Below the pieces are notes generated by a model, which was given only the letters and a program-made list of their open reading frames with translations, was not told the DNA's origin and made no database searches. From positions 342,209 through 406,208 of the forward strand of contig JAGYJF010000005.1 of the NCBI GenBank assembly GCA_018402135.1: 64,000 bases of DNA. Direction: 5' to 3'. The stretch comes from Flavobacteriaceae bacterium. Lineage in GTDB: Bacteria; Bacteroidota; Bacteroidia; Flavobacteriales; Flavobacteriaceae. A program made the translations under genes and the position numbers. Position 1 is the stretch's first letter, and every line of letters starts with the position of its first letter. Positions 57,161-64,000 of the stretch are shown here, piece after piece.

Positions 57161-58555
57161 ATGCATAAGAAAAAGGGCATACACTTTGAAATTTCAGAGC
57201 GCAAAGTGTTGTTAAGGTTATTTGATGTTGGACTTATACTCTTAACGCTGTATTTGCTAGAATCATTCCTACCTTTTAACTATCTCACTATTTCAACTGA
57301 TAACACTATTTCAATCATTGTTTTGCTATTGTATTTTACAATTTTTGGAACTGTTTTTGAATTATATGATTTACAGAAAGCTAGCAAACTCGATATTAGT
57401 TTTAAAAATATTGTATTAGCATCCTCTATAACAGTTTTGTTTTATTTGCTAACACCTGTTGTTACTCCATTTTTACCAGAAAAACGGCTTCAAATTATCT
57501 ACTTTTATTTAGGGATAATTTTGGCTATTTTTTTGTGGAGACTGGCCTATATAACCTTTGTTCAATCTCCTAGATTTTACAAGAAAGTTTTGCTTGTTGG
57601 TGAAATTTCAAATCTTTCCAGTATACTTGAAGCTTTGCACGATGTGGATCCAAACTACAAAATTATTGGATTTATTAATTCAGAATCGATAAGAAAAGAT
57701 GCTGTTAAATTTAAAGGACTAAAAGAGTTTCATGTAAATGATTTAAATAAAATTATTAACGATCATAAGGTTTCCGAAATATTGGTAGCGAGTTTTAATG
57801 ACGATCATATTTCAACAGAATTATACCACGGTTTAATAAATTTACTAGAGAGCGGTTTTACTATTCGCGAATTTACGCAGGTATATGAAGAAATGACTTA
57901 TCGTGTACCTATTCAGTTTGTGGGCAAGGACTTTTACAAATATTTTCCTTTTAGTAGAAGTAATCAAAATAAGTTATATCAATTTTTCAGACGGGTTTTT
58001 GATATTTTGTTTGCATGTATTGGTTTAGTGGTAGGAATTTTGCTGCTTCCTTTCATTTTCATTGGGAATCTTATAGCCAATCGGGGTCCTTTATTTTATA
58101 CCCAAGAACGCGTTGGTAAAAACGGACATCTATTCAAAATAATAAAGTTGCGAACCATGATAATTGATGCCGAAAAAAATGGCGTGCAATGGGCACAGAA
58201 AAATGATATCAGAATTACAACTTTTGGAAATCTTTTACGACGATCGAGAATTGATGAAATTCCGCAGGTATTGAATGTTTTAAAAGGAGAGATGAGTATT
58301 ATAGGACCTAGACCTGAACGGCCGTATTTCGTGAACGAATTATCGCAAATAATTCCTTTTTACGAAACACGTCATATTATTAAACCTGGCTTAACTGGTT
58401 GGGCTCAAATCCAAACGCGTTATGGCGCATCTATCGAAGACAGTTTGATAAAACTTCAGTATGATTTATTTTATATTAAGCATCGAAGTTTTTTTCTGGA
58501 TATCAATATTATTGTAAAAACAGTAAGTACTATTTTGTATTACCGAGGTCAATAA
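57161..58555 (+). CDS. Polyprenyl-phosphate sugar-1-phosphate transferase (exopolysaccharide initiation)
   Basis: Starts surface polysaccharide synthesis by moving a sugar phosphate onto undecaprenyl phosphate. The 464-residue protein has four N-terminal membrane segments, a central nucleotide-sugar-like Rossmann region (VLLVGEISNLSSILE, KIIGFINSESI), and a C-terminal bacterial sugar-transferase domain (RVFDILFACIGLVVG, GHLFKIIKLRTM, RRSRIDEIPQVLNVLKGEMS, IIGPRPERPYFV). The sugar (glucose, galactose or another) cannot be read. No other polysaccharide genes are adjacent. Confidence 0.92.
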   Translation: MHKKKGIHFEISERKVLLRLFDVGLILLTLYLLESFLPFNYLTISTDNTISIIVLLLYFTIFGTVFELYDLQKASKLDISFKNIVLASSITVLFYLLTPVVTPFLPEKRLQIIYFYLGIILAIFLWRLAYITFVQSPRFYKKVLLVGEISNLSSILEALHDVDPNYKIIGFINSESIRKDAVKFKGLKEFHVNDLNKIINDHKVSEILVASFNDDHISTELYHGLINLLESGFTIREFTQVYEEMTYRVPIQFVGKDFYKYFPFSRSNQNKLYQFFRRVFDILFACIGLVVGILLLPFIFIGNLIANRGPLFYTQERVGKNGHLFKIIKLRTMIIDAEKNGVQWAQKNDIRITTFGNLLRRSRIDEIPQVLNVLKGEMSIIGPRPERPYFVNELSQIIPFYETRHIIKPGLTGWAQIQTRYGASIEDSLIKLQYDLFYIKHRSFFLDINIIVKTVSTILYYRGQ

Positions 58556-58611
58556 TTCGTTAATTTCTGATTAATTAATTGACCTTCACTTTCTTTTCAA
58601 TTAAGGATACT

Positions 58612-58619
58612 TATCTTTG
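58612..58619 (+). promoter_or_regulatory. -7 promoter box of the cytoplasmic PPIase gene
   Basis: TATCTTTG fits TAnnTTTG, 24 bases before the ATG at 58644; no -33 TTG at standard distance. Confidence 0.5.
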
Positions 58620-58643
58620 CAACTTAAAATTAAAAATTAAACC

Positions 58644-59576
58644 ATGCAAGACGGATTATACGCCAAATTTAATACTAATAAAGGCACGATTTTAGTGAAT
58701 TTAACTTTCAAAAAAACACCAGGAACTGTAGGCAACTTTGTAGCTTTAGCTGAAGGGAATTTAGAAAACTCAGCCAAACCGCAAGGCAAACCATACTATA
58801 ATGGTTTAAAGTTTCATCGTGTAATTCCAGATTTTATGATTCAGGGTGGTTGTCCATTAGGTACAGGAACGGGCAATCCAGGTTATAAATTTGATGACGA
58901 ATTTCATCCAGATTTAAAGCATGATAGCCCAGGTATTTTATCCATGGCAAATGCTGGTCCAGGTACTAACGGAAGTCAGTTTTTTATCACGCACATTGAA
59001 ACGCCTTGGTTAGATAATAACCATACCGTTTTTGGAAAAGTTTTAGAAGGACAAGATGTAGTAGATGCTATTGCGCAAGGTGATTTAATTGAAACCCTAG
59101 AAATTTTAAGAGTTGGTGAAGAGGCCGAAAAATTTAACGCCATAGAAGCGTTTAGAACTTTTGAAGGTTCAAGAGCCAAAAGGATTGAGGCAGAACGCGC
59201 TGCCAAAGCAGGCGAATTAGATAAACTAGCCGCAGGTTTTAAATCGACCGATAGCGGACTGCGATATCAAATTATTCAAAAAGGAAGTGGAAAAATGGCT
59301 TCAAAAGGTCAACAAGTTTCAGTTCATTATAAAGGCCAATTAGCCGATGGAACTGTATTTGATTCCTCTTACAAACGCAACGAACCATTACAGTTTCAAG
59401 TTGGCGTTGGTCAGGTAATAGCTGGTTGGGATGAAGGTATTTTGTTATTGAATGAAGGTGATAAAGCCAGATTAGTTATCCCGAGCGATTTAGGCTACGG
59501 AAGTCGTGGCGCTGGTGGCGTTATTCCACCTGATGCGGTTTTAGTCTTTGACGTTGAGTTGGTGAAAGTTGGTTAA
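58644..59576 (+). CDS. Cytoplasmic cyclophilin-FKBP fusion peptidyl-prolyl isomerase
   Basis: A 310-residue prolyl isomerase with two different catalytic domains: cyclophilin at about 1-165 ([38 protein letters not shown]) and FKBP at about 215-310 ([58 protein letters not shown]; shown as family stretches). A short charged linker joins them. No signal peptide, so it acts in the cytoplasm, unlike the lipoprotein relative at 18679. The FKBP domain lacks the insertion of that relative. A strong terminator follows. Confidence 0.95.
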   Translation: MQDGLYAKFNTNKGTILVNLTFKKTPGTVGNFVALAEGNLENSAKPQGKPYYNGLKFHRVIPDFMIQGGCPLGTGTGNPGYKFDDEFHPDLKHDSPGILSMANAGPGTNGSQFFITHIETPWLDNNHTVFGKVLEGQDVVDAIAQGDLIETLEILRVGEEAEKFNAIEAFRTFEGSRAKRIEAERAAKAGELDKLAAGFKSTDSGLRYQIIQKGSGKMASKGQQVSVHYKGQLADGTVFDSSYKRNEPLQFQVGVGQVIAGWDEGILLLNEGDKARLVIPSDLGYGSRGAGGVIPPDAVLVFDVELVKVG

Positions 59577-59595
59577 AACTTTATTATAGAATTAT

Positions 59596-59625
59596 AAAAA
59601 AGCATCAAATTTTGATGCTTTTTTT
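59596..59625. terminator. Intrinsic terminator after the PPIase gene
   Basis: AAAAAAGCATCAAA and TTTGATGCTTTTTTT form a near-perfect stem with a tiny loop and T-runs on both strands. Confidence 0.85.
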
Positions 59626-59816
59626 ATGCTTTATATTTTCCTTATCATGAAAATATTGGCCGATTTTGAGAAATCACTTAATTGAAAACTTAGTTGAATC
59701 TCAGCAATAATTGAATTTTTTACGGTTGAGAAGTAGATTTCTACAATTGAGTAATTTGACTTTTCGTATTTTTAGAAAGAAATAGATATTTGAACCATAA
59801 TTAAAAACTCAATTTC

Positions 59817-60236
59817 ATGATCAATTTAAAATTTATAATTGCATTCCTTCTTGTCACCTCGGTAGTCTTTTCTCAAAATGGAGACTCTAAAACCGTCACG
59901 GTTCAAATAGAGAACATAAAGAATACTAAAGGCCAATTAGTGGTTGGACTTTATAGTAATCCAGAAAGTTTTTTAAAAACACCACAAAAAGGAGAAATCA
60001 TAAATATTGAGGGCAAAGTGGCGACCGTTCTTTTCAAAAATGTATCCTTAGGAATTTATGCTATTTCCTTATTTCATGATGAGAATAACAATGAAAAATT
60101 AGACACTAATTTTATGGGTATTCCAAAAGAAAGTTTTGCTTGTTCAAACAATGCAACAGGGTTTATGGGTCCACCAAAATGGGAAGATGCCAAGTTCGAG
60201 GTTAAGGACAATTTAACTGTAAAAATAAAATTTTAG
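59817..60236 (+). CDS. DUF2141 exported protein
   Basis: A 139-residue secreted or periplasmic protein with signal peptide (IIAFLLVTSVVFSQ). The body carries DUF2141 features: VQIENIKNTKGQLVVGLYSNPESFL, GIYAISLFHDENNNEKLDTNFMGIP, GFMGPPKWEDAKF, with an acidic loop (HDENNNEKLD) that resembles a calcium-binding turn. Function unknown. The histidine kinase gene begins 4 bases after its stop codon, so this small protein probably belongs to the same transcript and may relate to what the kinase responds to. Confidence 0.85.
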   Translation: MINLKFIIAFLLVTSVVFSQNGDSKTVTVQIENIKNTKGQLVVGLYSNPESFLKTPQKGEIINIEGKVATVLFKNVSLGIYAISLFHDENNNEKLDTNFMGIPKESFACSNNATGFMGPPKWEDAKFEVKDNLTVKIKF

Positions 60237-60240
60237 TTCC

Positions 60241-61596
60241 ATGAAAAAATTAATAAAAGCCATCGGAATTGGAATATTTATAGGTTTTATCATTTTGGTT
60301 TTGGATCAAAGTATAAGATATTTTAATACTGGAACCTTAGAATGGAATGGTAAATTTTGGATTTATGTGATGTATTATATGTTATATTCAATTCCGTTAA
60401 CCTTGGTTAATACCTATTATTTTGAACATTTAAATACGAAGGTTAATTGGGAGAAATATAAATCCTTCAGACTTTCAATTGGTTTTTTTGGTTCTGTATT
60501 TATCACTTTAATTACTATATTTTTAGTTAGAATGTTCATTGCAATCATTCTTGAGAGTGAAAAATTTCAAACATTTATTGCAGGTGAACAAATAGAATAT
60601 TATCTGGTCTCTCTTTTTATCACACTAATCATATCCTTATTTTTTCACGCCATTTATTTTTACAAAGAGTTACAAAAAAATAAAGTCAAGGAACAACAGG
60701 TGATTGCTGGTACAGCAAGTGCTAAGTTTGATGCTTTAAAAAATCAATTAGACCCTCATTTCTTGTTTAATAGTTTGAATGTACTCACAAGTTTAATTGA
60801 GGAAAATCCTAATAGTGCTATGAAATTTACCACAGCACTATCTAAAGTTTATCGATATGTTTTGGAGCAAAAAAACAAAGATTTAGTGACGGTTGATGAA
60901 GAATTAGATTTTGCAAGAACGTATATGTTATTGCTAAAAATGAGATTTGAAGACAGTCTTCTGTTTGAAATACCCGAGAAATCTTCTAATCCAGAAAGCA
61001 AGGTAGTTCCGTTATCATTACAGTTGCTGTTAGAAAATGCTGTAAAGCATAACATAGTTACAACTCAAAAACCACTAAAGATAAGAATATACGAAAGTGG
61101 CAATAATTTAATAATTGAAAATAATTTACAACCAAAACAAATTTTGAAAAAGGGTAGTGGTGTTGGTTTAAGTAATATAAAACAGCGCTATCAAATTTTA
61201 TCAACTAAACAAGTATTAATCAGTGAGCAATCCGGCAAATTTACAGTGAGTTTGCCAATGCTTACAAAACAAATTAGTGTTATGAATACAAGTACCATCA
61301 ATTCAGGAAGCATAGATGATCGTTATGTTAGAGCGCGCAAACGCGTTGAGGCTTTAAAGGAGTTTTATTACAACCTTATCTCCTATGTTATTGTAATACC
61401 AATTTTATTTTTAATATGGTATAAATTCACACCGCATGTGATACAATGGTTTTGGTTTCCGATGTTAGGTTGGGGAATTAGTGTAGTGTTTCAAGCCTAT
61501 ACTGTTTTTGTAGATAAAGGTGCTTTCGGAGCCAATTGGGAGCAAAGAAAGATTGAAGAATTCATGAAACAAGAGCAACAAAATAAATACAACTAA
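60241..61596 (+). CDS. LytS-type histidine kinase fused to a C-terminal 2TM domain
   Basis: A 451-residue membrane sensor kinase. Four N-terminal membrane segments (about 5-25, 38-58, 78-104, 122-142) lead to a His_kinase domain with phospho-acceptor H173 in LDPHFLFNSLN, the N-box LLENAVKHN and the G-box GSGVGLSNIKQRY. After it, at about residues 355-445, comes a second hydrophobic module (RARKRVEALKEFYYNLISYV, FGANWEQRKIEEFMKQ) matching the 2TM domain. Two single 2TM proteins and a LytTR regulator follow directly, so the partner is almost certainly the regulator at 62296. Signal unknown. Confidence 0.9.
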   Translation: MKKLIKAIGIGIFIGFIILVLDQSIRYFNTGTLEWNGKFWIYVMYYMLYSIPLTLVNTYYFEHLNTKVNWEKYKSFRLSIGFFGSVFITLITIFLVRMFIAIILESEKFQTFIAGEQIEYYLVSLFITLIISLFFHAIYFYKELQKNKVKEQQVIAGTASAKFDALKNQLDPHFLFNSLNVLTSLIEENPNSAMKFTTALSKVYRYVLEQKNKDLVTVDEELDFARTYMLLLKMRFEDSLLFEIPEKSSNPESKVVPLSLQLLLENAVKHNIVTTQKPLKIRIYESGNNLIIENNLQPKQILKKGSGVGLSNIKQRYQILSTKQVLISEQSGKFTVSLPMLTKQISVMNTSTINSGSIDDRYVRARKRVEALKEFYYNLISYVIVIPILFLIWYKFTPHVIQWFWFPMLGWGISVVFQAYTVFVDKGAFGANWEQRKIEEFMKQEQQNKYN

Positions 61597-61607
61597 ATCA
61601 AAATATC

Positions 61608-61931
61608 ATGGAAACAACTGATAGAATCACATATTTAAAAGCCAAGCACAGAGTAGCTCAAATTAAAAGTTTTTACACCCATATTTTGGTTTACGCCTTA
61701 ATAAATGTATTTATTATAACAGCGAAAATTCTCAATAATCTAAACAATGGAGAGACCTTTGAGCAGGCTTTTTTTGATTGGAGCACCTTTTTTGTAGCAA
61801 TGGTTTGGGGTGTTTTTATGCTGATGCACGCATTCTATATTTTAATCTTACCAATGATTTTAGGCAAAAATTGGGAGCTCAATAAAATTGAATCTTATAT
61901 GAAAAATGAATTACAAAATAAAACAAACTAA
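61608..61931 (+). CDS. Stand-alone 2TM-domain protein
   Basis: A 107-residue membrane protein consisting of one 2TM domain: a charged helix (YLKAKHRVAQIKSFYTHILV), a first membrane segment (ILVYALINVFIITAKI), a second (FFVAMVWGVFMLMHAFYIL) and the closing GKNWELNKIESYMKNE. It begins 11 bases after the kinase stop. Its layout is the same as the kinase's C-terminal module, so it may pair with the kinase in the membrane. No enzymatic residues. Confidence 0.85.
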   Translation: METTDRITYLKAKHRVAQIKSFYTHILVYALINVFIITAKILNNLNNGETFEQAFFDWSTFFVAMVWGVFMLMHAFYILILPMILGKNWELNKIESYMKNELQNKTN

Positions 61932-61950
61932 CTTAATCAATAATAATCAA

Positions 61951-62277
61951 ATGAAAACAATTGATGACAATTTTAATTCCGATTTTAGAAAGGAAGAAGC
62001 GTATTTAAGAGCCAAAAAAAAAGTGGATAGTATGATTGGTTTTTACTGGCATTTAGCAGTATATATAGTGGTAAATATATTTTTGATCGTATTAGTAGGA
62101 ACCAATAATAACGAAGGATTTTGGAGTTTTGGCACTTTTGCAACACCAATGTTTTGGGCTATTGGTTTGATTTTTCATTTTTTAGGTGTTTTTGGTCCAG
62201 ACTTTTTCTTCGGTAAGAATTGGGAAGAGAAAAAAGTGAAAGAATTTATGGATAAAGAAAAACAAGGTTGGGAGTAA
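61951..62277 (+). CDS. Second stand-alone 2TM-domain protein
   Basis: A 108-residue 2TM protein: YLRAKKKVDSMIGFYWHLAV, a first membrane segment (VYIVVNIFLIVLV), a second (MFWAIGLIFHFLGVFG) and the closing GKNWEEKKVKEFMDKE. The ATG at 61951 is preferred because the frame upstream of it overlaps the end of the preceding 2TM gene. The regulator gene follows after 18 bases. The motif resembles its neighbour but the two are clearly diverged, an old duplication. Confidence 0.85.
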   Translation: MKTIDDNFNSDFRKEEAYLRAKKKVDSMIGFYWHLAVYIVVNIFLIVLVGTNNNEGFWSFGTFATPMFWAIGLIFHFLGVFGPDFFFGKNWEEKKVKEFMDKEKQGWE

Positions 62278-62295
62278 CATATTTCAAAGAAGAAA

Positions 62296-63054
62296 ATGAC
62301 AGTAATAATAATAGAAGACGAAAAACCTGCAGCCAGACGACTGGAAAGAATGCTTAATAAAATTGGCATCGAAATAAGTACGATGTTGCATTCTGTTGAA
62401 GAATCGCTCAACTGGTTTCAAAACAACAAACATCCAGATTTAATTTTTTTAGATATTCAGCTTAGTGACGGATTGTCTTTCGAAATATTTGAGGTTATCG
62501 ATGTAAAATCGGCCATAATTTTCACGACTGCTTACGACGAATATGCCTTGCGAGCATTTAAATTGAATAGCATTGACTATCTTTTAAAACCAATAGATGA
62601 TATTGATTTACAAAAGGCAGTCGACAAATTTAACACAAGGAATAGCAGTCAAAATCAGTTAATGACAGTGGATTTTAACGATATCAAAAAATTGCTTATC
62701 AATCCTATAGAACGTGCTTATAAGAAACGATTTGCCGTTAAAGTCGGTCAACATATTAAGTTGATAAACATTGAAGAAATTGAATGTTTCTATAGCGAAA
62801 ATAAAGGAACATACGCCTTTACTAACGACGGTAGGAGTCATTTATTAGATTGTACTTTAGAAGAATTAGAGCCTGAATTATCGCCAAGTATTTTTTTTAG
62901 AACAAATCGAAAGTTTTTTGTAAATATCAATGCTATTAAGGATATGGTAAGCTATACTCATTCGCGGATACAGGTTAAATTAACATCTTACAATGTTGAA
63001 GATATAATAGTTGCTAGAGAGCGTGTGAAGGATTTCAAAGACTGGCTAGAGTAG
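62296..63054 (+). CDS. LytTR-family response regulator
   Basis: A 252-residue response regulator. The receiver domain (1-120) has the acidic pair ED at 7-8, phospho-acceptor D53 (LIFLDIQLSDG), FTTAYDEYALRAF and the lysine of DYLLKPID. The LytTR DNA-binding domain covers about 145-252 (FAVKVGQHIKLINIEEIECFYSE, FFRTNRKFFVNINAI). It follows the kinase and the two 2TM genes in one transcript. Targets are unknown; LytTR regulators usually control a few envelope or virulence genes. Confidence 0.93.
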   Translation: MTVIIIEDEKPAARRLERMLNKIGIEISTMLHSVEESLNWFQNNKHPDLIFLDIQLSDGLSFEIFEVIDVKSAIIFTTAYDEYALRAFKLNSIDYLLKPIDDIDLQKAVDKFNTRNSSQNQLMTVDFNDIKKLLINPIERAYKKRFAVKVGQHIKLINIEEIECFYSENKGTYAFTNDGRSHLLDCTLEELEPELSPSIFFRTNRKFFVNINAIKDMVSYTHSRIQVKLTSYNVEDIIVARERVKDFKDWLE

Positions 63055-63094
63055 TATCGGATAATATTAAATTTCATAACATCCGATAATTTTG

Positions 63095-63102
63095 TATCTT
63101 TG
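63095..63102 (+). promoter_or_regulatory. -7 promoter box abutting the Fic gene start
   Basis: TATCTTTG fits TAnnTTTG and ends four bases before the GTG start codon at 63107. Confidence 0.5.
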
Positions 63103-63106
63103 GTGT

Positions 63107-64000
63107 GTGAAAACAATAAATGTTACATACCGACAAGAATTAGCCACAACTTTTCATCGTTTGTTCGAAAAGCGTAACGCTTTGGTTTCACTTAGACCAT
63201 TTTCGCAATCTGCTTTAAAAAGTATTCAAGAGGCTTTACTTATTGAATGGACGTACAATTCAAACAGTATTGAAGGTAATACTTTAAATTTGAGAGAAAC
63301 TCAAATGGTGCTTCAACACGGCGTCACCATAAAAGGCAAATCACTCAAGGAGCATTTTGAAGCTAAAAACCATGAAGATGCCATAAACAAGTTGTTTAAG
63401 CTTGTAAATTCTAATTATGTTTTAAACTCAAAAGATATTCTAGGTTTACATAGTTTGGTGCTTCGAGCCATCGAGCAAGATTTTGCTGGTAGATTAAGGA
63501 ACGGAGCTGTGCGTATTGCTGGTGCTAATTTTATTCCGCCAAACGCAAACAAAGTTCATGATTTACTCGAGGCATTAATTTTGTTTGTTAACGATAATCC
63601 TCAGCAGTTAAATGTAATTGAGCTGGCTACAGTTTTTCACCATGAATTCGTTTTTATCCATCCGTTTTTTGATGGTAATGGTCGTACTGTAAGGTTGGTA
63701 ACGAATTTACTTCTTATGAAAGAAGGTTTTCCACCTGCCATCATTTTAGCCAATGATCGCAAAAAATATTATTCTGCTTTAAATATGGCAAATAAAGGGC
63801 AATTTGATAAACTTATACTACTTATTTGCCAAACGCTTGAGCGCAGTTTAAATATTTACTTGAGTGCCTTTCCAGATTCGCATTACAATTATCAAAGCAT
63901 TTCAGATGTTGCCAATGAGCCTGATATACCTTACAGTCAAGAATATATCAGTTTGCTTGCGCGCCAAGGAAAAATTGATGCGCATAAAGAAGGCAGAAAC
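63107..64000 (+). CDS. Fic-domain protein with N-terminal inhibitory helix, C-terminus beyond window
   Basis: A GTG-started frame with 298 codons visible and still open at the right edge. The Fic motif HPFFDGNGRTVRL begins at H185, intact for AMP transfer onto a target hydroxyl. An inhibitory-helix motif SxxxEG is present at S52-G57 (SNSIEG), placing it in the class with N-terminal autoinhibition. The end of the visible part (EYISLLARQGKIDAHKEGRN) looks like the start of a winged-helix DNA-binding domain, common in Fic proteins that regulate their own genes. The target is unknown. The ATG nearby is in another frame, so GTG is the best start. Confidence 0.88.
   Translation, partial: MKTINVTYRQELATTFHRLFEKRNALVSLRPFSQSALKSIQEALLIEWTYNSNSIEGNTLNLRETQMVLQHGVTIKGKSLKEHFEAKNHEDAINKLFKLVNSNYVLNSKDILGLHSLVLRAIEQDFAGRLRNGAVRIAGANFIPPNANKVHDLLEALILFVNDNPQQLNVIELATVFHHEFVFIHPFFDGNGRTVRLVTNLLLMKEGFPPAIILANDRKKYYSALNMANKGQFDKLILLICQTLERSLNIYLSAFPDSHYNYQSISDVANEPDIPYSQEYISLLARQGKIDAHKEGRN

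Overview
The window is a stretch of AT-rich core chromosome from a Bacteroidetes bacterium, almost certainly a member of the Flavobacteriaceae. The evidence is the gliding-motility peptidyl-prolyl isomerase GldI, a PorV-like outer-membrane protein, a subtilase with a type IX secretion C-terminal sorting domain, lipoprotein signals of the SCK/SCE type, the bacillithiol gene bshC, 2TM-domain signalling proteins, and promoters carrying the Bacteroidetes -7 element TAnnTTTG instead of a classical -10 box. No rRNA, tRNA, insertion sequence, prophage or CRISPR array was seen. The density of housekeeping genes suggests a conserved backbone rather than an island.

Layout. 1-10470 (all minus): a TPR protein, a class III aminotransferase, an OstA/LptA-like protein, purA, a Fur-family regulator, a bifunctional (p)ppGpp enzyme, an M48 membrane protease and a SpoU-type RNA methyltransferase. 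10648-16931: a small lipoprotein, then on the minus strand two exported amidohydrolase-type proteins and a DUF3810 membrane protein with an HExxH motif. 17090-23262: PepD dipeptidase, a minus-strand operon of DHH phosphoesterase, gldI and a cyclophilin-FKBP lipoprotein, then a PhoD-like phosphatase, ndk and a cold-shock protein. 23396-28711: two large exported metallopeptidases (M16 and M14). 28832-40458: bshC, an apparently 5'-truncated TPR/HTH regulator, guaA, a LysM plus substrate-binding-fold protein, an OsmC protein, a DUF3820 protein, a small lipoprotein, pyrG and yidC. 40808-48176: a two-domain fasciclin lipoprotein, a YwqK/MORN-like protein, mnmA, the sorted subtilase, a nitronate monooxygenase-like protein and a MATE exporter. 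48197-59576: recQ, then kdsD-like, tatC, an AhpD-like protein and lptB, then pssA-like, a PorV-like barrel, lnt, an initiating sugar transferase and a cytoplasmic cyclophilin-FKBP protein. 59817-64000: a DUF2141 protein, a LytS-type kinase fused to a 2TM domain, two stand-alone 2TM proteins, a LytTR response regulator, and the start of a Fic protein.

How the genes work together. Envelope building is the main theme: OstA-like, LptB, KdsD, Lnt, YidC, TatC, the PorV-like protein, GldI, two lipoprotein or exported peptidases and a sugar transferase all serve outer-membrane assembly, lipoprotein maturation, protein export or surface polysaccharide. Nucleotide metabolism is the second theme (purA, guaA, pyrG, ndk), with the (p)ppGpp enzyme two genes upstream of purA. 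The least understood unit is the kinase / 2TM / 2TM / LytTR cassette at 60241-63054, which I rank as the best candidate for an undescribed system. Functions are read from motifs and remembered families; no database search was possible.
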